A DNA stretch of 37,984 nucleotides, from contig JAFGFM010000093.1 of the NCBI GenBank assembly GCA_016931115.1, forward strand, positions 1 to 37,984, given 5' to 3'. The stretch's first letter is position 1. Every line of letters starts with the position of its first letter. Source of the stretch: Deltaproteobacteria bacterium. Lineage in GTDB: Bacteria; Desulfobacterota; DSM-4660; Desulfatiglandales; HGW-15. A program made the position numbers and the translations under genes. Shown in pieces: positions 24,879 to 36,210 of the stretch. Under the pieces are notes generated by a model. The model was given only the letters and a program-made list of their open reading frames with translations, had not been told where the DNA came from and did not search any database.

Positions 24879-25930
24879 TCTTTATAATACTCCTCAAAAA
24901 TAACCCAGCATTTTTTAATGATCTTATCAAGGTGATCCCAACTGTTTTCCATCAGCTCTCTTCTTTTATATGCCCGTTCCTGAGTTTCACCATAAAGGTC
25001 CATCCATTCCTCTTCATACCCTTTAAGTACATTCGCGTCACCTTTTTTTACTGCCTCTGCTGCCCATTTGCCGGCCATTTTACCTATAATAACCGCCTGG
25101 CTAACCCCTGCCCCTGTTATGGGGTGGGTATGGCCAGCGGCGTCTCCAACCAGCATTATATTGCCTTTTACTATTTTTCTGGGGGCCTCTGCGGGTATCC
25201 ACCCTGCATTATAACCTGCGACCTCACCAGTTATCCTGTTCTGTTCTTTCAGCTTTTGCAGGAAGCAATATAGAGATTTTCGGATATTATCAGGGCTGCC
25301 ACCGCGTTTGATGCCAAGCCCTACATTGGCAACATCGCCCTTTGGAAAGAGCCATGCATAACCGCCGAAGAAATGCCTATCAAAATACACCTCTGTGCTC
25401 CCGGTTGCCTCTGTTAAGTGAACTTTTGCCTGCACAGCAGGGATAAGGTTCCTGTTTGTTGACCCTATCCATCTCCCAACCCTTGTATGCGGCCCGTCTG
25501 CACCGATTATAACACGCGCCTTTATCCTGATCTGCTCCCGCTCTTTGACTGCCATGACGCAACCATTATCATATTCAATGGCACTGGTTTCTGTCCAAAT
25601 AACAGCCCCGGCCTCTTTTGCCTTTTGAGCCAGGGCCTGATCAAGGATATCCCTGTTTATCATAAGACCGGGTGCAGGGGTTTCTACTATGTTGTTATCC
25701 GGCAGAAAACTTTTCATGGTTTTTACAGGCTGGACAATAAAATCCCTTTTACAATCCAGTTCGCTTAGAAGCTGTCTCGGGATAAACTCGGCGCATCGAA
25801 CAGGTGCGCCTATTACCTTTTTTCTATCTATCAGAAGTACCTTTACACCGGTCAGGGCAGCTATACTTGCCGCACATGCGCCCGCAGGCCCTGCGCCTAT
25901 GACAAGGATATCGCACCTCTCCTCCTTCAT
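24875..25930 (-). CDS. lipT: LipT-like FAD-dependent oxidoreductase (geranylgeranyl reductase family)
   Basis: 351 residues. The N-terminal FAD motif is ILVIGAGPAGACAASIAAL, then PVRCAEFIP. A mid motif GADGPHTRVGRWIG and the C-terminal FAD motif MLVGDAAGHTHPITGAG follow. This is a geranylgeranyl-reductase-type flavoprotein. Start and stop each overlap the neighbours by 4 nt. In the LipS1/LipS2 lipoate pathway such a flavoprotein (LipT) is thought to supply electrons to the radical SAM enzymes, and the operon position supports this reading. The alternative is a lipid-prenyl reductase, which the context argues against. Confidence 0.7.
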   Translation of the reverse strand: MKEERCDILVIGAGPAGACAASIAALTGVKVLLIDRKKVIGAPVRCAEFIPRQLLSELDCKRDFIVQPVKTMKSFLPDNNIVETPAPGLMINRDILDQALAQKAKEAGAVIWTETSAIEYDNGCVMAVKEREQIRIKARVIIGADGPHTRVGRWIGSTNRNLIPAVQAKVHLTEATGSTEVYFDRHFFGGYAWLFPKGDVANVGLGIKRGGSPDNIRKSLYCFLQKLKEQNRITGEVAGYNAGWIPAEAPRKIVKGNIMLVGDAAGHTHPITGAGVSQAVIIGKMAGKWAAEAVKKGDANVLKGYEEEWMDLYGETQERAYKRRELMENSWDHLDKIIKKCWVIFEEYYKD

Positions 25931-27513
25931 GCAGCCCCTCTGGCCTTGTACTCATCCACCACATTCAGCACTGTCTCAAGCAGTGTAATGTTTACATGGG
26001 TCTGACTCTTAAACTCCCCTTTATAGGCCTCCTTTGCCTGATCCAGATCATAACAGGTAGTGTTATCTATATTCAGGAGTATGCCAGGGATACCTGCCTT
26101 TTCAAAATCATGCACATGCTTGGTAAAAAAGGGCTGGCAGCAGCAGCCTATAAAGGCCTTTTCCTTGAGAATCCTGATTCTGTCAAGCTCTGATAAAAGA
26201 TCCTCAAAGCTGTTAACGGACCGCACATCCATTTTTCTTTTCCAGCCGAGGCCCCATGCCTCACCAATAGAGCAGGCGCCGCACTGGCGGCAGCTCTTTT
26301 TATACCTGAGTGGGCATGTAAGACTTTTAGCACAGTAGGGAAGAAGTAGCACGGTTGGCTCTGCGGCTATAACATCCTTAAAAGAGCCGTTTGTAACAGA
26401 TATCTGGTTGCACACCTCAAGCGGGATGCCATATTCAGACCCTATGGCCGCCTTTTCAATGGCTATCTCCAGGGGTTTAAAAAACTGGTCCGGGTTTATC
26501 CCGGGTATGGTTATGCGGCCTTCGCTGAAAAAATTATCCACAATATTAAAAAGCTCATCACGGGAAAAGGGCTGCCCCCTGAGTGCTGACTCAAGGTCAT
26601 AAAGCGCCCTGGATGGAAATGAGAGAAAGTCTCCTGTTATATAGATATCCTGGATCCTGTTTCTTGCCCGATCCACAGCAATGGTAAAGCGTACAAGGCC
26701 GTTTTCCACCTTGTTTGCTGCCTGCAAGACCTCTTTGCCTGATACCTTTGGTTTTACCCTCTCGATCCATTCAGTGGATGAATAATATGCAAGCTTTTGT
26801 CTGAAAAGCCCTTCTTCCTCTTTTGTAAGCCCGGAAGGCACCAGCTTTATATCAAGGGATTCTTCAAAACCCCTTACAATGGCCCTTTTTATCTCCTCAG
26901 ACGCGGGTGTATGACCAAGCTCCCAGTTAAGGCAGGTGACCCTCTCCTTTACCGAGTTGATCTCCTTTGCCTTGAGTTTTTCAACAGGTATCTTGAGTGC
27001 CTTTAGCATTGTATCCACATCAAAATCCACAAGCATGGTGCCCTGAAAAAAGAATGCCCTGTCAGCTTCTGTCCCTCCTGTCCCGGAGATCTTTCTGCCG
27101 TTTATCTCTATATCGTTCCTGGGGCGAAAGGCTGCCTTTAAACCCATGTAGCCGATGGCATTAACTACCGGTTCACAAAGGGCCTTAAACAACCTCTGGT
27201 TTGGGATCTCCATGTTAAAGAAATCCTTGTCACATATGACCTCCCAGCCTATCTGGTTCTCATCAAAAAAGATCGCACCCCCGCCTGTGATGCGCCTGTT
27301 TATATCTATACCATTTTCAAGGCAGTATGATTCACGAATCTCTTCATTAACCGCCTGATGAAACCCTACAAGTACAGATGGGGGGGAAAACTGCAAAAAA
27401 CGTATGGTATCAGGGGTCTTAAGCTCCCCCTTGAGTTCAAGAAGTGTATCATCCATGGCCATATTCTGTGCTGCTGTCATATGGCCGGTATCAAGTAATC
27501 GCCATTCTTTCAA
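25927..27513 (-). CDS. lplA: Lipoate-protein ligase fused to a DUF116 domain
   Basis: 528 residues in three parts. Residues 1-~230 are the ligase core (WRLLDTG, RRITGGGA at 73-80, catalytic Lys141 in KISGTGG). Residues ~240-355 are the lipoate-ligase accessory domain. Residues ~385-525 are a DUF116 domain with Cys394, 400, 408, 411, 414, 457-459 and 487, probably binding an iron-sulfur cluster. The start is TTG 27513; the conserved EWRLLDTG confirms it. The ligase should attach octanoate or lipoate to carrier lysines, providing substrate for sulfur insertion. Fusing DUF116 places a possible metal cluster in the same complex. Confidence 0.85.
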   Translation of the reverse strand: MKEWRLLDTGHMTAAQNMAMDDTLLELKGELKTPDTIRFLQFSPPSVLVGFHQAVNEEIRESYCLENGIDINRRITGGGAIFFDENQIGWEVICDKDFFNMEIPNQRLFKALCEPVVNAIGYMGLKAAFRPRNDIEINGRKISGTGGTEADRAFFFQGTMLVDFDVDTMLKALKIPVEKLKAKEINSVKERVTCLNWELGHTPASEEIKRAIVRGFEESLDIKLVPSGLTKEEEGLFRQKLAYYSSTEWIERVKPKVSGKEVLQAANKVENGLVRFTIAVDRARNRIQDIYITGDFLSFPSRALYDLESALRGQPFSRDELFNIVDNFFSEGRITIPGINPDQFFKPLEIAIEKAAIGSEYGIPLEVCNQISVTNGSFKDVIAAEPTVLLLPYCAKSLTCPLRYKKSCRQCGACSIGEAWGLGWKRKMDVRSVNSFEDLLSELDRIRILKEKAFIGCCCQPFFTKHVHDFEKAGIPGILLNIDNTTCYDLDQAKEAYKGEFKSQTHVNITLLETVLNVVDEYKARGAA

Positions 27514-27525
27514 AACCTGGCTCCC

Positions 27526-27559
27526 AAAAAATAAAGGGCATGAAAACCATGCCCTTTAT
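27526..27559 (-). terminator. Rho-independent terminator after the TPR gene
   Basis: Perfect 12-bp arms ataaagggcatg (27531-27542) and catgccctttat (27548-27559) enclose a 5-nt loop. On the minus strand a run of six T (complement of 27526-27531) follows. It separates the TPR gene from the lipoate operon, whose start is only 13 nt further on. Confidence 0.88.
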
Positions 27560-27584
27560 AAAAGATGAATTAATTTTCTTTATT

Positions 27585-28265
27585 TCAGGATGATATAGAG
27601 GCCTTAGCTACCTCGACAAATGAAGAGGATGGAAATTTTTCTATAAAATCCTTTAATATCTCGTTAGATTTAGTGAAATCCTTTTTAATCCTGTATATGC
27701 CTGCAAGGCTCAGCATTGCCTGCTCTTTTGAATAGCCTTCTGCCTTTGCGACCGCCTTTTCAAGGGTCTTAATTGCCATGTCATATTCCCCCTTTTCTTC
27801 ATAACAGGTGGAAAGTGCCAGCAGGGCATATGAGTAATAGGGTTCATCAGGCTTTTTGTCCAGATAATCCTGGTATTTTTTGATCGCGTCATCATACTTT
27901 TTTTCCAGAAAATCAATGTGGGCCATCTGGGGAATGGTAAGAGGTGCGGCCTTTGACATTTTATATTCCGCAAGCACCTTTCCGAAATCCGCCCTTGCTT
28001 TTGCGTAGATTTCCTGTTTTTTCTCAGGGGTGATACTGCCTGATATTTCATAATACCCGGTATTGTAAGCCTCCTGTGCCCTGATATTTCGGTGTTTCAG
28101 ATAAATATTTCCGGCTATAAACAGGATAATAATCGCAAGTATGCAGTACCCTACGATATAAAGCTGCTTTTTATGTTCACCGGCCAGGACAAACATCCGG
28201 GCAGAAAAGGTGATAAACTCATCGTTGGTTGATAACAGTTCTTTTCTTGATTTTTCCTTTGTCAT
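27585..28265 (-). CDS. Membrane-anchored TPR protein (YfgM-like)
   Basis: 226 residues. A cytoplasmic N-terminus of ~35 residues is followed by one membrane helix (QLYIVGYCILAIIILFIAGNIYL). The periplasmic part is made of TPR units from about residue 105 (YDDAIKKYQDYLDKKPDEP, GEYDMAIKTLEKAVAKAEG). This resembles the YfgM/TPR_21 group, ancillary to the SecYEG translocon or periplasmic chaperones. It appears monocistronic, with its own terminator and RBS AGAGGT. The specific role is not determined. Confidence 0.75.
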   Translation of the reverse strand: MTKEKSRKELLSTNDEFITFSARMFVLAGEHKKQLYIVGYCILAIIILFIAGNIYLKHRNIRAQEAYNTGYYEISGSITPEKKQEIYAKARADFGKVLAEYKMSKAAPLTIPQMAHIDFLEKKYDDAIKKYQDYLDKKPDEPYYSYALLALSTCYEEKGEYDMAIKTLEKAVAKAEGYSKEQAMLSLAGIYRIKKDFTKSNEILKDFIEKFPSSSFVEVAKASISS

Positions 28266-28377
28266 ATTACTACCTCTTTATGGAAAGTGCCCAGATTGTC
28301 TAACAGACACCATATGTTCAGTCAAGTGAAAAGATATTCGCTGATTATCATAAAATTGATTTACCATTGAATCAGGG

Positions 28378-28406
28378 TTGACACTTTTGGCCGGTAATTT
28401 TAGTAT
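28378..28406 (+). promoter_or_regulatory. Sigma-70-like promoter for purA
   Basis: A perfect -35 TTGACA (28378-28383), a 17-nt spacer and a -10 TAGTAT (28401-28406, four of six consensus bases). Predicted start near 28413 gives a leader of about 95 nt before the purA ATG at 28509. No clear PurR-type operator was seen. Confidence 0.6.
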
Positions 28407-28469
28407 ATCGTGCGGTTTTCTGGCTGTAATCGGTTATTGGTATAATAGAAATTCTTTACCGGTCCATGA

Positions 28470-29804
<1,335 letters not shown>

Positions 29805-29846
29805 CGACTTTTTCGAAAGGGAAAATGTTTTTCGTTTTTTCAAACA

Positions 29847-29991
29847 GGCTCAAGGCGCAGGGCACAGGGTGTAAAAATAAAGGCACAAGGCTCATGGCGC
29901 AAGGCACAAGGTTTAAGACAAAAGACGTAAGGTTCGTACAGGGGTTAAGAAAATATGTTTTTTATTTTCCTTGCGCCCTGCGCCTTGAGCC
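29847..29991. repeat. Inverted intergenic repeat with 17-bp perfect arms
   Basis: ggctcaaggcgcagggc (29847-29863) is perfectly complementary to 29975-29991. The 111-nt loop holds further units (aaggcacaaggctc, gcgcaaggcacaagg). The right arm is followed by ATTTTTTAT. It lies between purA and mnmG and may act as the purA terminator. It belongs to the family also seen at 2408 and 16211. Confidence 0.7.
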
Positions 29992-30043
29992 ATTTTTTAT
30001 ATTAACATGATTCAACTTTTTGACCATATTTATTAAAAAAACT

Positions 30044-31924
30044 ATGCCTACCTATAGTAAACAATTCGACATCATCGTGGTCGGTGCAGGCCATGCAGGG
30101 TGCGAGGCTGCCCTTGCTGCCTCCCGCATGGGGCATGCTACACTCCTCATAACTGTAAACCTTGACCATATTGCGGCCATGAGCTGCAACCCTGCCATTG
30201 GTGGGCTTGCAAAGGGACACCTTGTAAAGGAGATAGACGCCCTTGGCGGTGAGATGGCAAAAAACACCGATGCAACCGCTATACAGTTCAGGCGGCTCAA
30301 TACAAGAAAAGGTGTTGCGGTACAGGGGTCAAGGGCACAGAGCGACATGGACCTCTACAGAAAAAGGATGAAGTCCATAGTGGAGGATCAAGTTAACCTT
30401 GATATAAGACAGGCTCTGGTAGAACGACTTCTGGTGGATGATGGCACTGTCTATGGGGTAGAGACCCAGATCCACGAGCGTTTTTTATCAAAGGCTGTAA
30501 TCCTTACCACTGGTACATCCCTCAGGGGGCTGATCCATGTGGGTCTCGATCACTTCCCAGCAGGCAGAATGGGTGACCCTGCAGCTGAAGGGCTTTCAAA
30601 GCATCTGGCGGAGCTGGGGTTTGAGATAGGAAGGCTCAAGACCGGCACTACACCCAGGCTTAACAGCCGCACAATAGACTATTCCGGCCTTGAAAGGCAG
30701 GATGGGGATAAAGACCCCAGGCCATTCTCATTTTCCACAACGGAGATCACGCTGCCCCAGCTCCCATGTTACATAACCTATACAAATGAAAAGACCCATG
30801 ATGCCATAAGGGCAGGGCTTGATAAATCCCCACTTTACAGCGGGATTATTGAGGGTGTGGGCGCAAGATACTGCCCTTCTATAGAAGACAAGGTTGTTCG
30901 CTTTGCTGAGAGGGAAAGGCACCAGATATTCCTTGAACCGGAAGGGCTTGATACAAAAGAGGTCTATCCGAACGGCATACCCACGAGCCTCCCGGTTGAT
31001 GTGCAGGAGCGGATGGTAAAATCCATACCAGGGCTTGAAAGGGCAGAGATAGTAAGGCCAGGTTATGCCATTGAGTATGACTATGTGAACCCCATACAGC
31101 TTAAGCCCACACAGGAGACAAAACTTGTTAAAAACCTGTACCATGCAGGCCAGATAAACGGCACATCTGGTTATGAAGAGGCTGCGGCCCAGGGCATGCT
31201 TGCGGGTATTAATGCGGTATTAAAGATCAGGGGTGAAGAGCCCCTTATCCTCTCAAGGGCCTTAGCCTATACAGGAGTGCTGATAGATGATCTTGTCACA
31301 AAGGGGACACAGGAGCCCTACCGCATGTTTACATCAAGGGCAGAGTACAGGCTGCTTTTAAGGGAAGACAATGCGGATGCCAGACTCAGGAAAATTGGTT
31401 ATGAGCTGGGCCTTGTGCCTGAAGAGATATACAGGGAATTCCTTGATAAGATGGCGAGGATAGAGGGCCTGGAAAAGAGGCTTAATGAGATCAGGATCAT
31501 GCCTGATGCCTCAACGCTTGATAAACTAAAGGATATTGGGTCATCACCAATAAAAAATCCCTCAACCCTTGCGCAGCTTCTAAGAAGGAGCGAGCTCTTT
31601 TATGAAGATCTCTTTATCTTTGCCCCTGAACTGGCAGGAGAGAGCGCTGTCATATATGAAGAGGTTGAAACCAGGATAAAATATGAGGGGTATATCAACC
31701 GGCAGCAGGAGTATGTGGAAAAATCCAAACGAATGGAAGAGGCAGGCATACCTTCTGACATCAATTATAGTGAGGTGTATGGTCTGACCAGGGAGGTAAG
31801 GGAAAAACTCCATAGAATAAGGCCTGTTAACCTGGGGCAGGCATCCCGAATATCAGGGATAACCCCTGCTGCCATCATGGCTCTTCAGGTGCACTTCAAA
31901 AGGATCAGGCAGGCTAAGGATTAG
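30044..31924 (+). CDS. mnmG: tRNA uridine-5-carboxymethylaminomethyl modification enzyme MnmG (GidA)
   Basis: 626 residues from ATG 30044 ([19 protein letters not shown]); a TTG at 30020 would add eight residues and neither has a strong RBS. It uses FAD and works with MnmE to modify wobble uridine 34 of several tRNAs. The FAD motif [19 protein letters not shown], the GidA signature ([20 protein letters not shown]) and the C-terminal helical MnmE-binding region are all there. MnmE is not in this window. It is followed by two terminator-like hairpins. Confidence 0.97.
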   Translation: MPTYSKQFDIIVVGAGHAGCEAALAASRMGHATLLITVNLDHIAAMSCNPAIGGLAKGHLVKEIDALGGEMAKNTDATAIQFRRLNTRKGVAVQGSRAQSDMDLYRKRMKSIVEDQVNLDIRQALVERLLVDDGTVYGVETQIHERFLSKAVILTTGTSLRGLIHVGLDHFPAGRMGDPAAEGLSKHLAELGFEIGRLKTGTTPRLNSRTIDYSGLERQDGDKDPRPFSFSTTEITLPQLPCYITYTNEKTHDAIRAGLDKSPLYSGIIEGVGARYCPSIEDKVVRFAERERHQIFLEPEGLDTKEVYPNGIPTSLPVDVQERMVKSIPGLERAEIVRPGYAIEYDYVNPIQLKPTQETKLVKNLYHAGQINGTSGYEEAAAQGMLAGINAVLKIRGEEPLILSRALAYTGVLIDDLVTKGTQEPYRMFTSRAEYRLLLREDNADARLRKIGYELGLVPEEIYREFLDKMARIEGLEKRLNEIRIMPDASTLDKLKDIGSSPIKNPSTLAQLLRRSELFYEDLFIFAPELAGESAVIYEEVETRIKYEGYINRQQEYVEKSKRMEEAGIPSDINYSEVYGLTREVREKLHRIRPVNLGQASRISGITPAAIMALQVHFKRIRQAKD

Positions 31925-31998
31925 CCCAAGAAAGTGTCAAATATTTTTGTACATATTTTTATTAATGCTAAATTAACATCAATTTATAATGATATTGG

Positions 31999-32042
31999 TT
32001 AAACATCTTTCCAAAAAAAATAGAAAAGATGTTTAAGTTTTT
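31999..32042 (+). terminator. Rho-independent terminator after mnmG
   Basis: Complementary arms ttaaacatcttt (from 31999) and aaagatgtttaa (to 32036), with GTTTTT immediately after (T-run 32038-32042). It starts 75 nt after the mnmG stop. Confidence 0.8.
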
Positions 32043-32094
32043 CCGGCTTATGTCGATAAGTAAGGCAGAGGGTTTGATACTCTTTTCTCCTATT

Positions 32095-32131
32095 ACCCCC
32101 CGCTGCTTTTTACGAGTCGGGGGGTCTCCTT
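32095..32131 (+). terminator. Second plus-strand terminator-like hairpin
   Basis: accccccg (32095-32102) pairs perfectly with cggggggt (32118-32125) around a 15-nt loop, followed by CTCC and six T. It lies ~60 nt beyond the first terminator and faces the convergent GH3 gene. It may be a backup, or may end a short transcript of its own (32043-32131). Confidence 0.7.
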
Positions 32132-32147
32132 TTTTAGGGGTAAATAA

Positions 32148-34796
32148 TTACTTCTGTTCCTTCACAACAATATTTTCCTTTGCTGAAACTGTCGCCTTTA
32201 TACCGGATGCAGAATTTCCACCGACCATTACCGTAAAATCTCCGGGTTCGATGATCCTCTGCATGTTATCGTCATAAAGGGCAAAATCATCCGGCCTTAG
32301 CGAAAAGGTTATATTTCGCTTTTCACCGGCCTTTAACCCCACCCTTTTAAATGCCCTGAGTGATTTATAGGGTACTGGAAATGAGGCGCTGTTATCGGTA
32401 ATATAAACCTGAACAACCTCGGCCCCATCCCTCTCTGATGTGTTTTTCAAATCAACAGAGATGGTTACATCCTTGTCTTTGTTTATCTCACCCGGCTCCA
32501 GCCTGATATTTGAATATTCAAAGGTTGAGTAGCTTAATCCATGCCCAAAGGGATAAAGCACATCTCCATCAAAGTACCTGTAGGTGCGTCCAGCCATTGC
32601 GTAATCCTCATATGGGGGAAGCTGCTCCTCTGATCTGTAGAAGGTAACAGGCAGACGGCCAGAGGGATTATAATTACCGAATATGATATCCGCAATTGCC
32701 TCCCCTCCTGCCTCTCCGGGATACCATGCCTGAATTATGGCTGGGACATTTTCATTCTCCCAAACAAAGGATACTGCGCTCCCGCTCATATTCACAAACA
32801 CAACCGGTTTACCCAGTTTCATAAGGGCCTTCATCATCTCTGTCTGGGCAGTAGGCAGTGATATCTTTGTCCTGTCGCCCCTGTAAAACCCCTCAAACTT
32901 AATATCCTCGCCCATCTCTTCACCTTCAAGACGCGGGGTAATTCCTCCAGCAAATATTATTGCGTCCGCATCAGTGGCGATTTTAATGGCCTCTTCAAAG
33001 AGGTCATAACCCGGCTCATGCCATCCGAACATCAGCTGTGCATTGTTGCTGCCATCATAATATTCAATCTTAAAGGGGTAAAGTTTGCCTGCTGTAAGCT
33101 CCACCTCGCAGACTGTAGTCTTCTTGCCCCTGCTTAACCATGAGTCAATAACAGGTTTATCTTCAAGGTATAGCCTGTAACCATCATCACCGGTTATACC
33201 GAGATAATATTTCCCGGTTTTATCAGGCCTAAATTCCCCCTCAAAGCGGATGGAAAAATTATCCACGGGCATCCCCTCCAGAGGTGCACCATAGGAGTAT
33301 TCCCTGTTTATATCCTGCTCTGTTGCAACTTTGAAGGGTTCATCTTTAAGTTCAACATTTGAATAATATGAGGTTTTTATCCCCTTCTCACCATTTACTG
33401 AAAAGGCCTCTGCTGGTACAGGCTTAAGCCGGTATTTTTCTCCAAGGTAATTTACACCCAGGGTATAGGTAACAGTGGCCGACACAGGGAGCACCTTTTT
33501 CACACCAGTAAGCACGGTAGAATACTCTACTGGCGTACCATTGTAATTGCCCAGCAGCACCTCGTAGTCATCTGCGTTTGGGCCAATAACAGCAACCTTT
33601 TTAATCTCTTTAGATAAAGGCAGTATGGAGTTTGCATTTTTCAGGAGCACAATGGACTGCCTTGCTGTCTCAAGTGCAAGCCTGCCATGTTCAGGGGCAG
33701 TGTTCTTATCATAGGGTATCTGTGCATAGGAGACCATCTCAGGCGGGTCAAACATCCCCAGCTTAAAACGTGTATTTAATAATCGCCTTAAGGCTGTATT
33801 GATCTCTTCTTCTGATACAAGCCCCTGCGTTACAGCCTCCTTTAATGCGGGCTCTCCCCATCCGCACCTGACATCTGTGCCGCTTTTGATGGCTATGGCT
33901 GCTGCCTCTGGGGCAGTCTTAACAATCTTGTGATTCATAAATATGTCTTCTATGGCGCCGCAGTCTGATACAATGTGCCCTTCAAACCCCCACTGGTTTC
34001 TGAGGATGTCATGTAGTAGCGTGTCGCTTCCGCAGCAGGCATCGCCGTCGTATCTGTTATAGGCACACATGACAGCCTCCACATTCGCCTCAATAACAAG
34101 TGTCTTAAAGGCTGGTAGATATGTCTCCCACAGGTCCCTGTCACTTACTGTTATATCAAACTCGTGCCTGAGATGCTCAGGCCCGCTGTGCACAGCATAG
34201 TGTTTTGCACAGGCTGCTGCCTTCATGTATTCAGGATCATCACCCTGCAAACCCTTTACAAATGCAACACCGATACGGGAGGTAAGAAACGGGTCTTCAC
34301 CATATGTTTCCTGGCCCCTGCCCCACCTGGGGTCACGGAATATATTTATATTGGGGGACCAGAATGTAAGCCCCTTGTACCGGCCATAATCCCCATTTCT
34401 AAATGCCTCGTGGTGTTTTGCCCTGGCCTCAGTTGATATTACATCTGCGATTTCATGTATAAGTTCTGTATCCCATGTTGCAGCAAGGCCTATGGCCTGA
34501 GGGAATACCGTGGCATTCCCTGCCCTTGCAACACCATGCAGCGCCTCATTCCACCACTCATATGCAGGTATACCAAGCCTTTCAACAGCCGGGGATGTAT
34601 TTGTAAGTTGTGAGATCTTTTCATCAAGGGTCATCCTGGTCAAAAGGTCATTGATCCTTGTTTCGACCGGAAGGGCTGGATTCTGGAAGGTAAATTCATA
34701 TACCTTTTGTTCACTTACCTCCTTCTTTTCAGTACATGAAAAAAACAGCACAGGAATAATGGAAAAAATAAATAATCTGAAATAGTGTCGCATCAT
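32148..34796 (-). CDS. GH3 beta-glycosidase lipoprotein with PA14 insert
   Basis: 882 residues. The lipoprotein signal ends at LFFSC (Cys21). The GH3 barrel contains the catalytic nucleophile Asp278 in HIVSDCGAIED, typical of the beta-xylosidase/beta-glucosidase branch, and KHY at 198-200. A second GH3 domain is interrupted by a PA14 domain (about residues 470-600, GKYYLGITGDDGYRLYLED). A C-terminal fibronectin-III-like domain follows. The enzyme should remove terminal beta-glucose, xylose or similar sugars in the periplasm or at the cell surface. It stands alone, with no transporter or other CAZyme beside it. The exact sugar cannot be read from sequence. Confidence 0.92.
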   Translation of the reverse strand: MMRHYFRLFIFSIIPVLFFSCTEKKEVSEQKVYEFTFQNPALPVETRINDLLTRMTLDEKISQLTNTSPAVERLGIPAYEWWNEALHGVARAGNATVFPQAIGLAATWDTELIHEIADVISTEARAKHHEAFRNGDYGRYKGLTFWSPNINIFRDPRWGRGQETYGEDPFLTSRIGVAFVKGLQGDDPEYMKAAACAKHYAVHSGPEHLRHEFDITVSDRDLWETYLPAFKTLVIEANVEAVMCAYNRYDGDACCGSDTLLHDILRNQWGFEGHIVSDCGAIEDIFMNHKIVKTAPEAAAIAIKSGTDVRCGWGEPALKEAVTQGLVSEEEINTALRRLLNTRFKLGMFDPPEMVSYAQIPYDKNTAPEHGRLALETARQSIVLLKNANSILPLSKEIKKVAVIGPNADDYEVLLGNYNGTPVEYSTVLTGVKKVLPVSATVTYTLGVNYLGEKYRLKPVPAEAFSVNGEKGIKTSYYSNVELKDEPFKVATEQDINREYSYGAPLEGMPVDNFSIRFEGEFRPDKTGKYYLGITGDDGYRLYLEDKPVIDSWLSRGKKTTVCEVELTAGKLYPFKIEYYDGSNNAQLMFGWHEPGYDLFEEAIKIATDADAIIFAGGITPRLEGEEMGEDIKFEGFYRGDRTKISLPTAQTEMMKALMKLGKPVVFVNMSGSAVSFVWENENVPAIIQAWYPGEAGGEAIADIIFGNYNPSGRLPVTFYRSEEQLPPYEDYAMAGRTYRYFDGDVLYPFGHGLSYSTFEYSNIRLEPGEINKDKDVTISVDLKNTSERDGAEVVQVYITDNSASFPVPYKSLRAFKRVGLKAGEKRNITFSLRPDDFALYDDNMQRIIEPGDFTVMVGGNSASGIKATVSAKENIVVKEQK

Positions 34797-34982
34797 GTTA
34801 ACCCCTCTTTGTTTTTAAAATAATCTTAAAAATATGAAAATCACAGTAAGATTAATATGGTTCCTAAACATTGGTATAGTTTTAGTAGATTTTTTGTTTT
34901 TGGACAAGATTATACTGTATCTCATTTCTTCTTGATTTGCGGCCATAAATAGGTTTATACCCCCGATAAAGATTAACAGGAG

Positions 34983-36038
34983 ATGTTTTATAAAAAAACA
35001 AGTATGGAAGCGAATAAAAAGGAAATCCCGGAATATTTGAGAATGAGCCTTGCAGCAGCCATGACCCTTGGTTTCAAGCCGGGGCTCTTTTACCGGAACG
35101 CGAGGCTATATTGCATTAACGTGCTACTCACCTATGAAGAGGGGTGTGCTGCAAGATGCGCCTACTGCGGGTTGTCCAGTAACAGGCCGGGCGCATATAC
35201 AAAAAAGAGCTTTATAAGGGTCACATGGCCGGAGTACAGCCTTGATCAAATTATCGAGGGAATATCTAACAGGCAGGAGAGGGTAAAAAGGATATGTATC
35301 TCCATGGTGACAAATGGCCGCGCGGTTAAAGACACAAATGAGATATGCAAAAGGCTGCGCTCCTCCTTTGATATCCCTGTCTCCCTGCTTATATCTCCCA
35401 CCATATTGAAATTTGAAGACCTTGAGGCGTTCAAGGCCGCTGGCGCTGATAAGATAGGCGTTGCCATAGACCTTGCCACAGAGGAGCTGTTTGAAAAATA
35501 CAGGGGAAAGGGAGTTAAAGGGCCGCACAAATGGGAAAGATACTGGCAGTGCCTTGCTGGCTCCTTAAAACTTTTTGGAAAAGGTAATGCCGGGTCTCAT
35601 TTTATGGCAGGCATGGGCGAAACAGAAAAAGAGATGTGTGAGGCTATGCAAAAGGTTAGGGATATGGGCGGCAATACTCACCTCTTTTCATTCTTTCCAG
35701 AGGCCAGTTCCCCTATGTCCGATCACCCCATGCCGCCAATGGCCCAGTACAGACGCATACAGGTCGCGAGATACCTCATAGATAACAGTATCTCAGATAT
35801 CTCCCGGTTCAGTTTTGATGATTCAGGGCGAATTATAGAATTCGGATTATCGTCAGCGGATATAGAAAAGGTTATAGAAACAGGTGAACCCTTTCGCACA
35901 AGCGGATGCACAGGTTATGATGGCGAGGTTGCCTGCAACAGGCCATTTGCCAATTCCCGCCCCGGGCCGGATATAAGAAATTTCCCTTTCAAACCTGAAG
36001 AGGCGGATATAACACGAATTAAAAAACAGATGGAGTGA
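34983..36038 (+). CDS. Second radical SAM protein, probable LipS partner
   Basis: 351 residues. Radical SAM motif CAARCAYC at residues 55-62 (CX3CX2C), in a BioB-like region with LYCINVLLTYEEG just before. A C-terminal SGCTGYDGEVACNRPFAN supplies further cysteines that could bind an auxiliary cluster. BioB/LipS-type proteins of this style act with a second radical SAM enzyme in lipoyl formation, and the required partner genes are at 23928-27513. It lies alone, ~7.5 kb from that operon and in opposite orientation. GGAG abuts ATG 34983; ATG 35004 is an alternative start without a clear RBS. A role in another sulfur insertion is possible. Confidence 0.65.
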   Translation: MFYKKTSMEANKKEIPEYLRMSLAAAMTLGFKPGLFYRNARLYCINVLLTYEEGCAARCAYCGLSSNRPGAYTKKSFIRVTWPEYSLDQIIEGISNRQERVKRICISMVTNGRAVKDTNEICKRLRSSFDIPVSLLISPTILKFEDLEAFKAAGADKIGVAIDLATEELFEKYRGKGVKGPHKWERYWQCLAGSLKLFGKGNAGSHFMAGMGETEKEMCEAMQKVRDMGGNTHLFSFFPEASSPMSDHPMPPMAQYRRIQVARYLIDNSISDISRFSFDDSGRIIEFGLSSADIEKVIETGEPFRTSGCTGYDGEVACNRPFANSRPGPDIRNFPFKPEEADITRIKKQME

Positions 36039-36210
36039 AAAGGTATTATCAGAATTGGATTTCAGGCTGAGGAACCAAAAGCAGAGTATAAGGTTAAAAG
36101 TAGTCTTTGATAAAAATATCATGAGCAGGGAAATATATGTTCTCCAATGTCAAGGGCTGGCCCTGGTCTTTCAAGGAAAGGTTACTCTATGTGGTAAGGC
36201 ATTTATCTGT

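Noticed and set aside
29825-30010. 61-codon frame across the purA-mnmG gap
   Set aside because: Translation of the intergenic repeat; low-complexity and without RBS.
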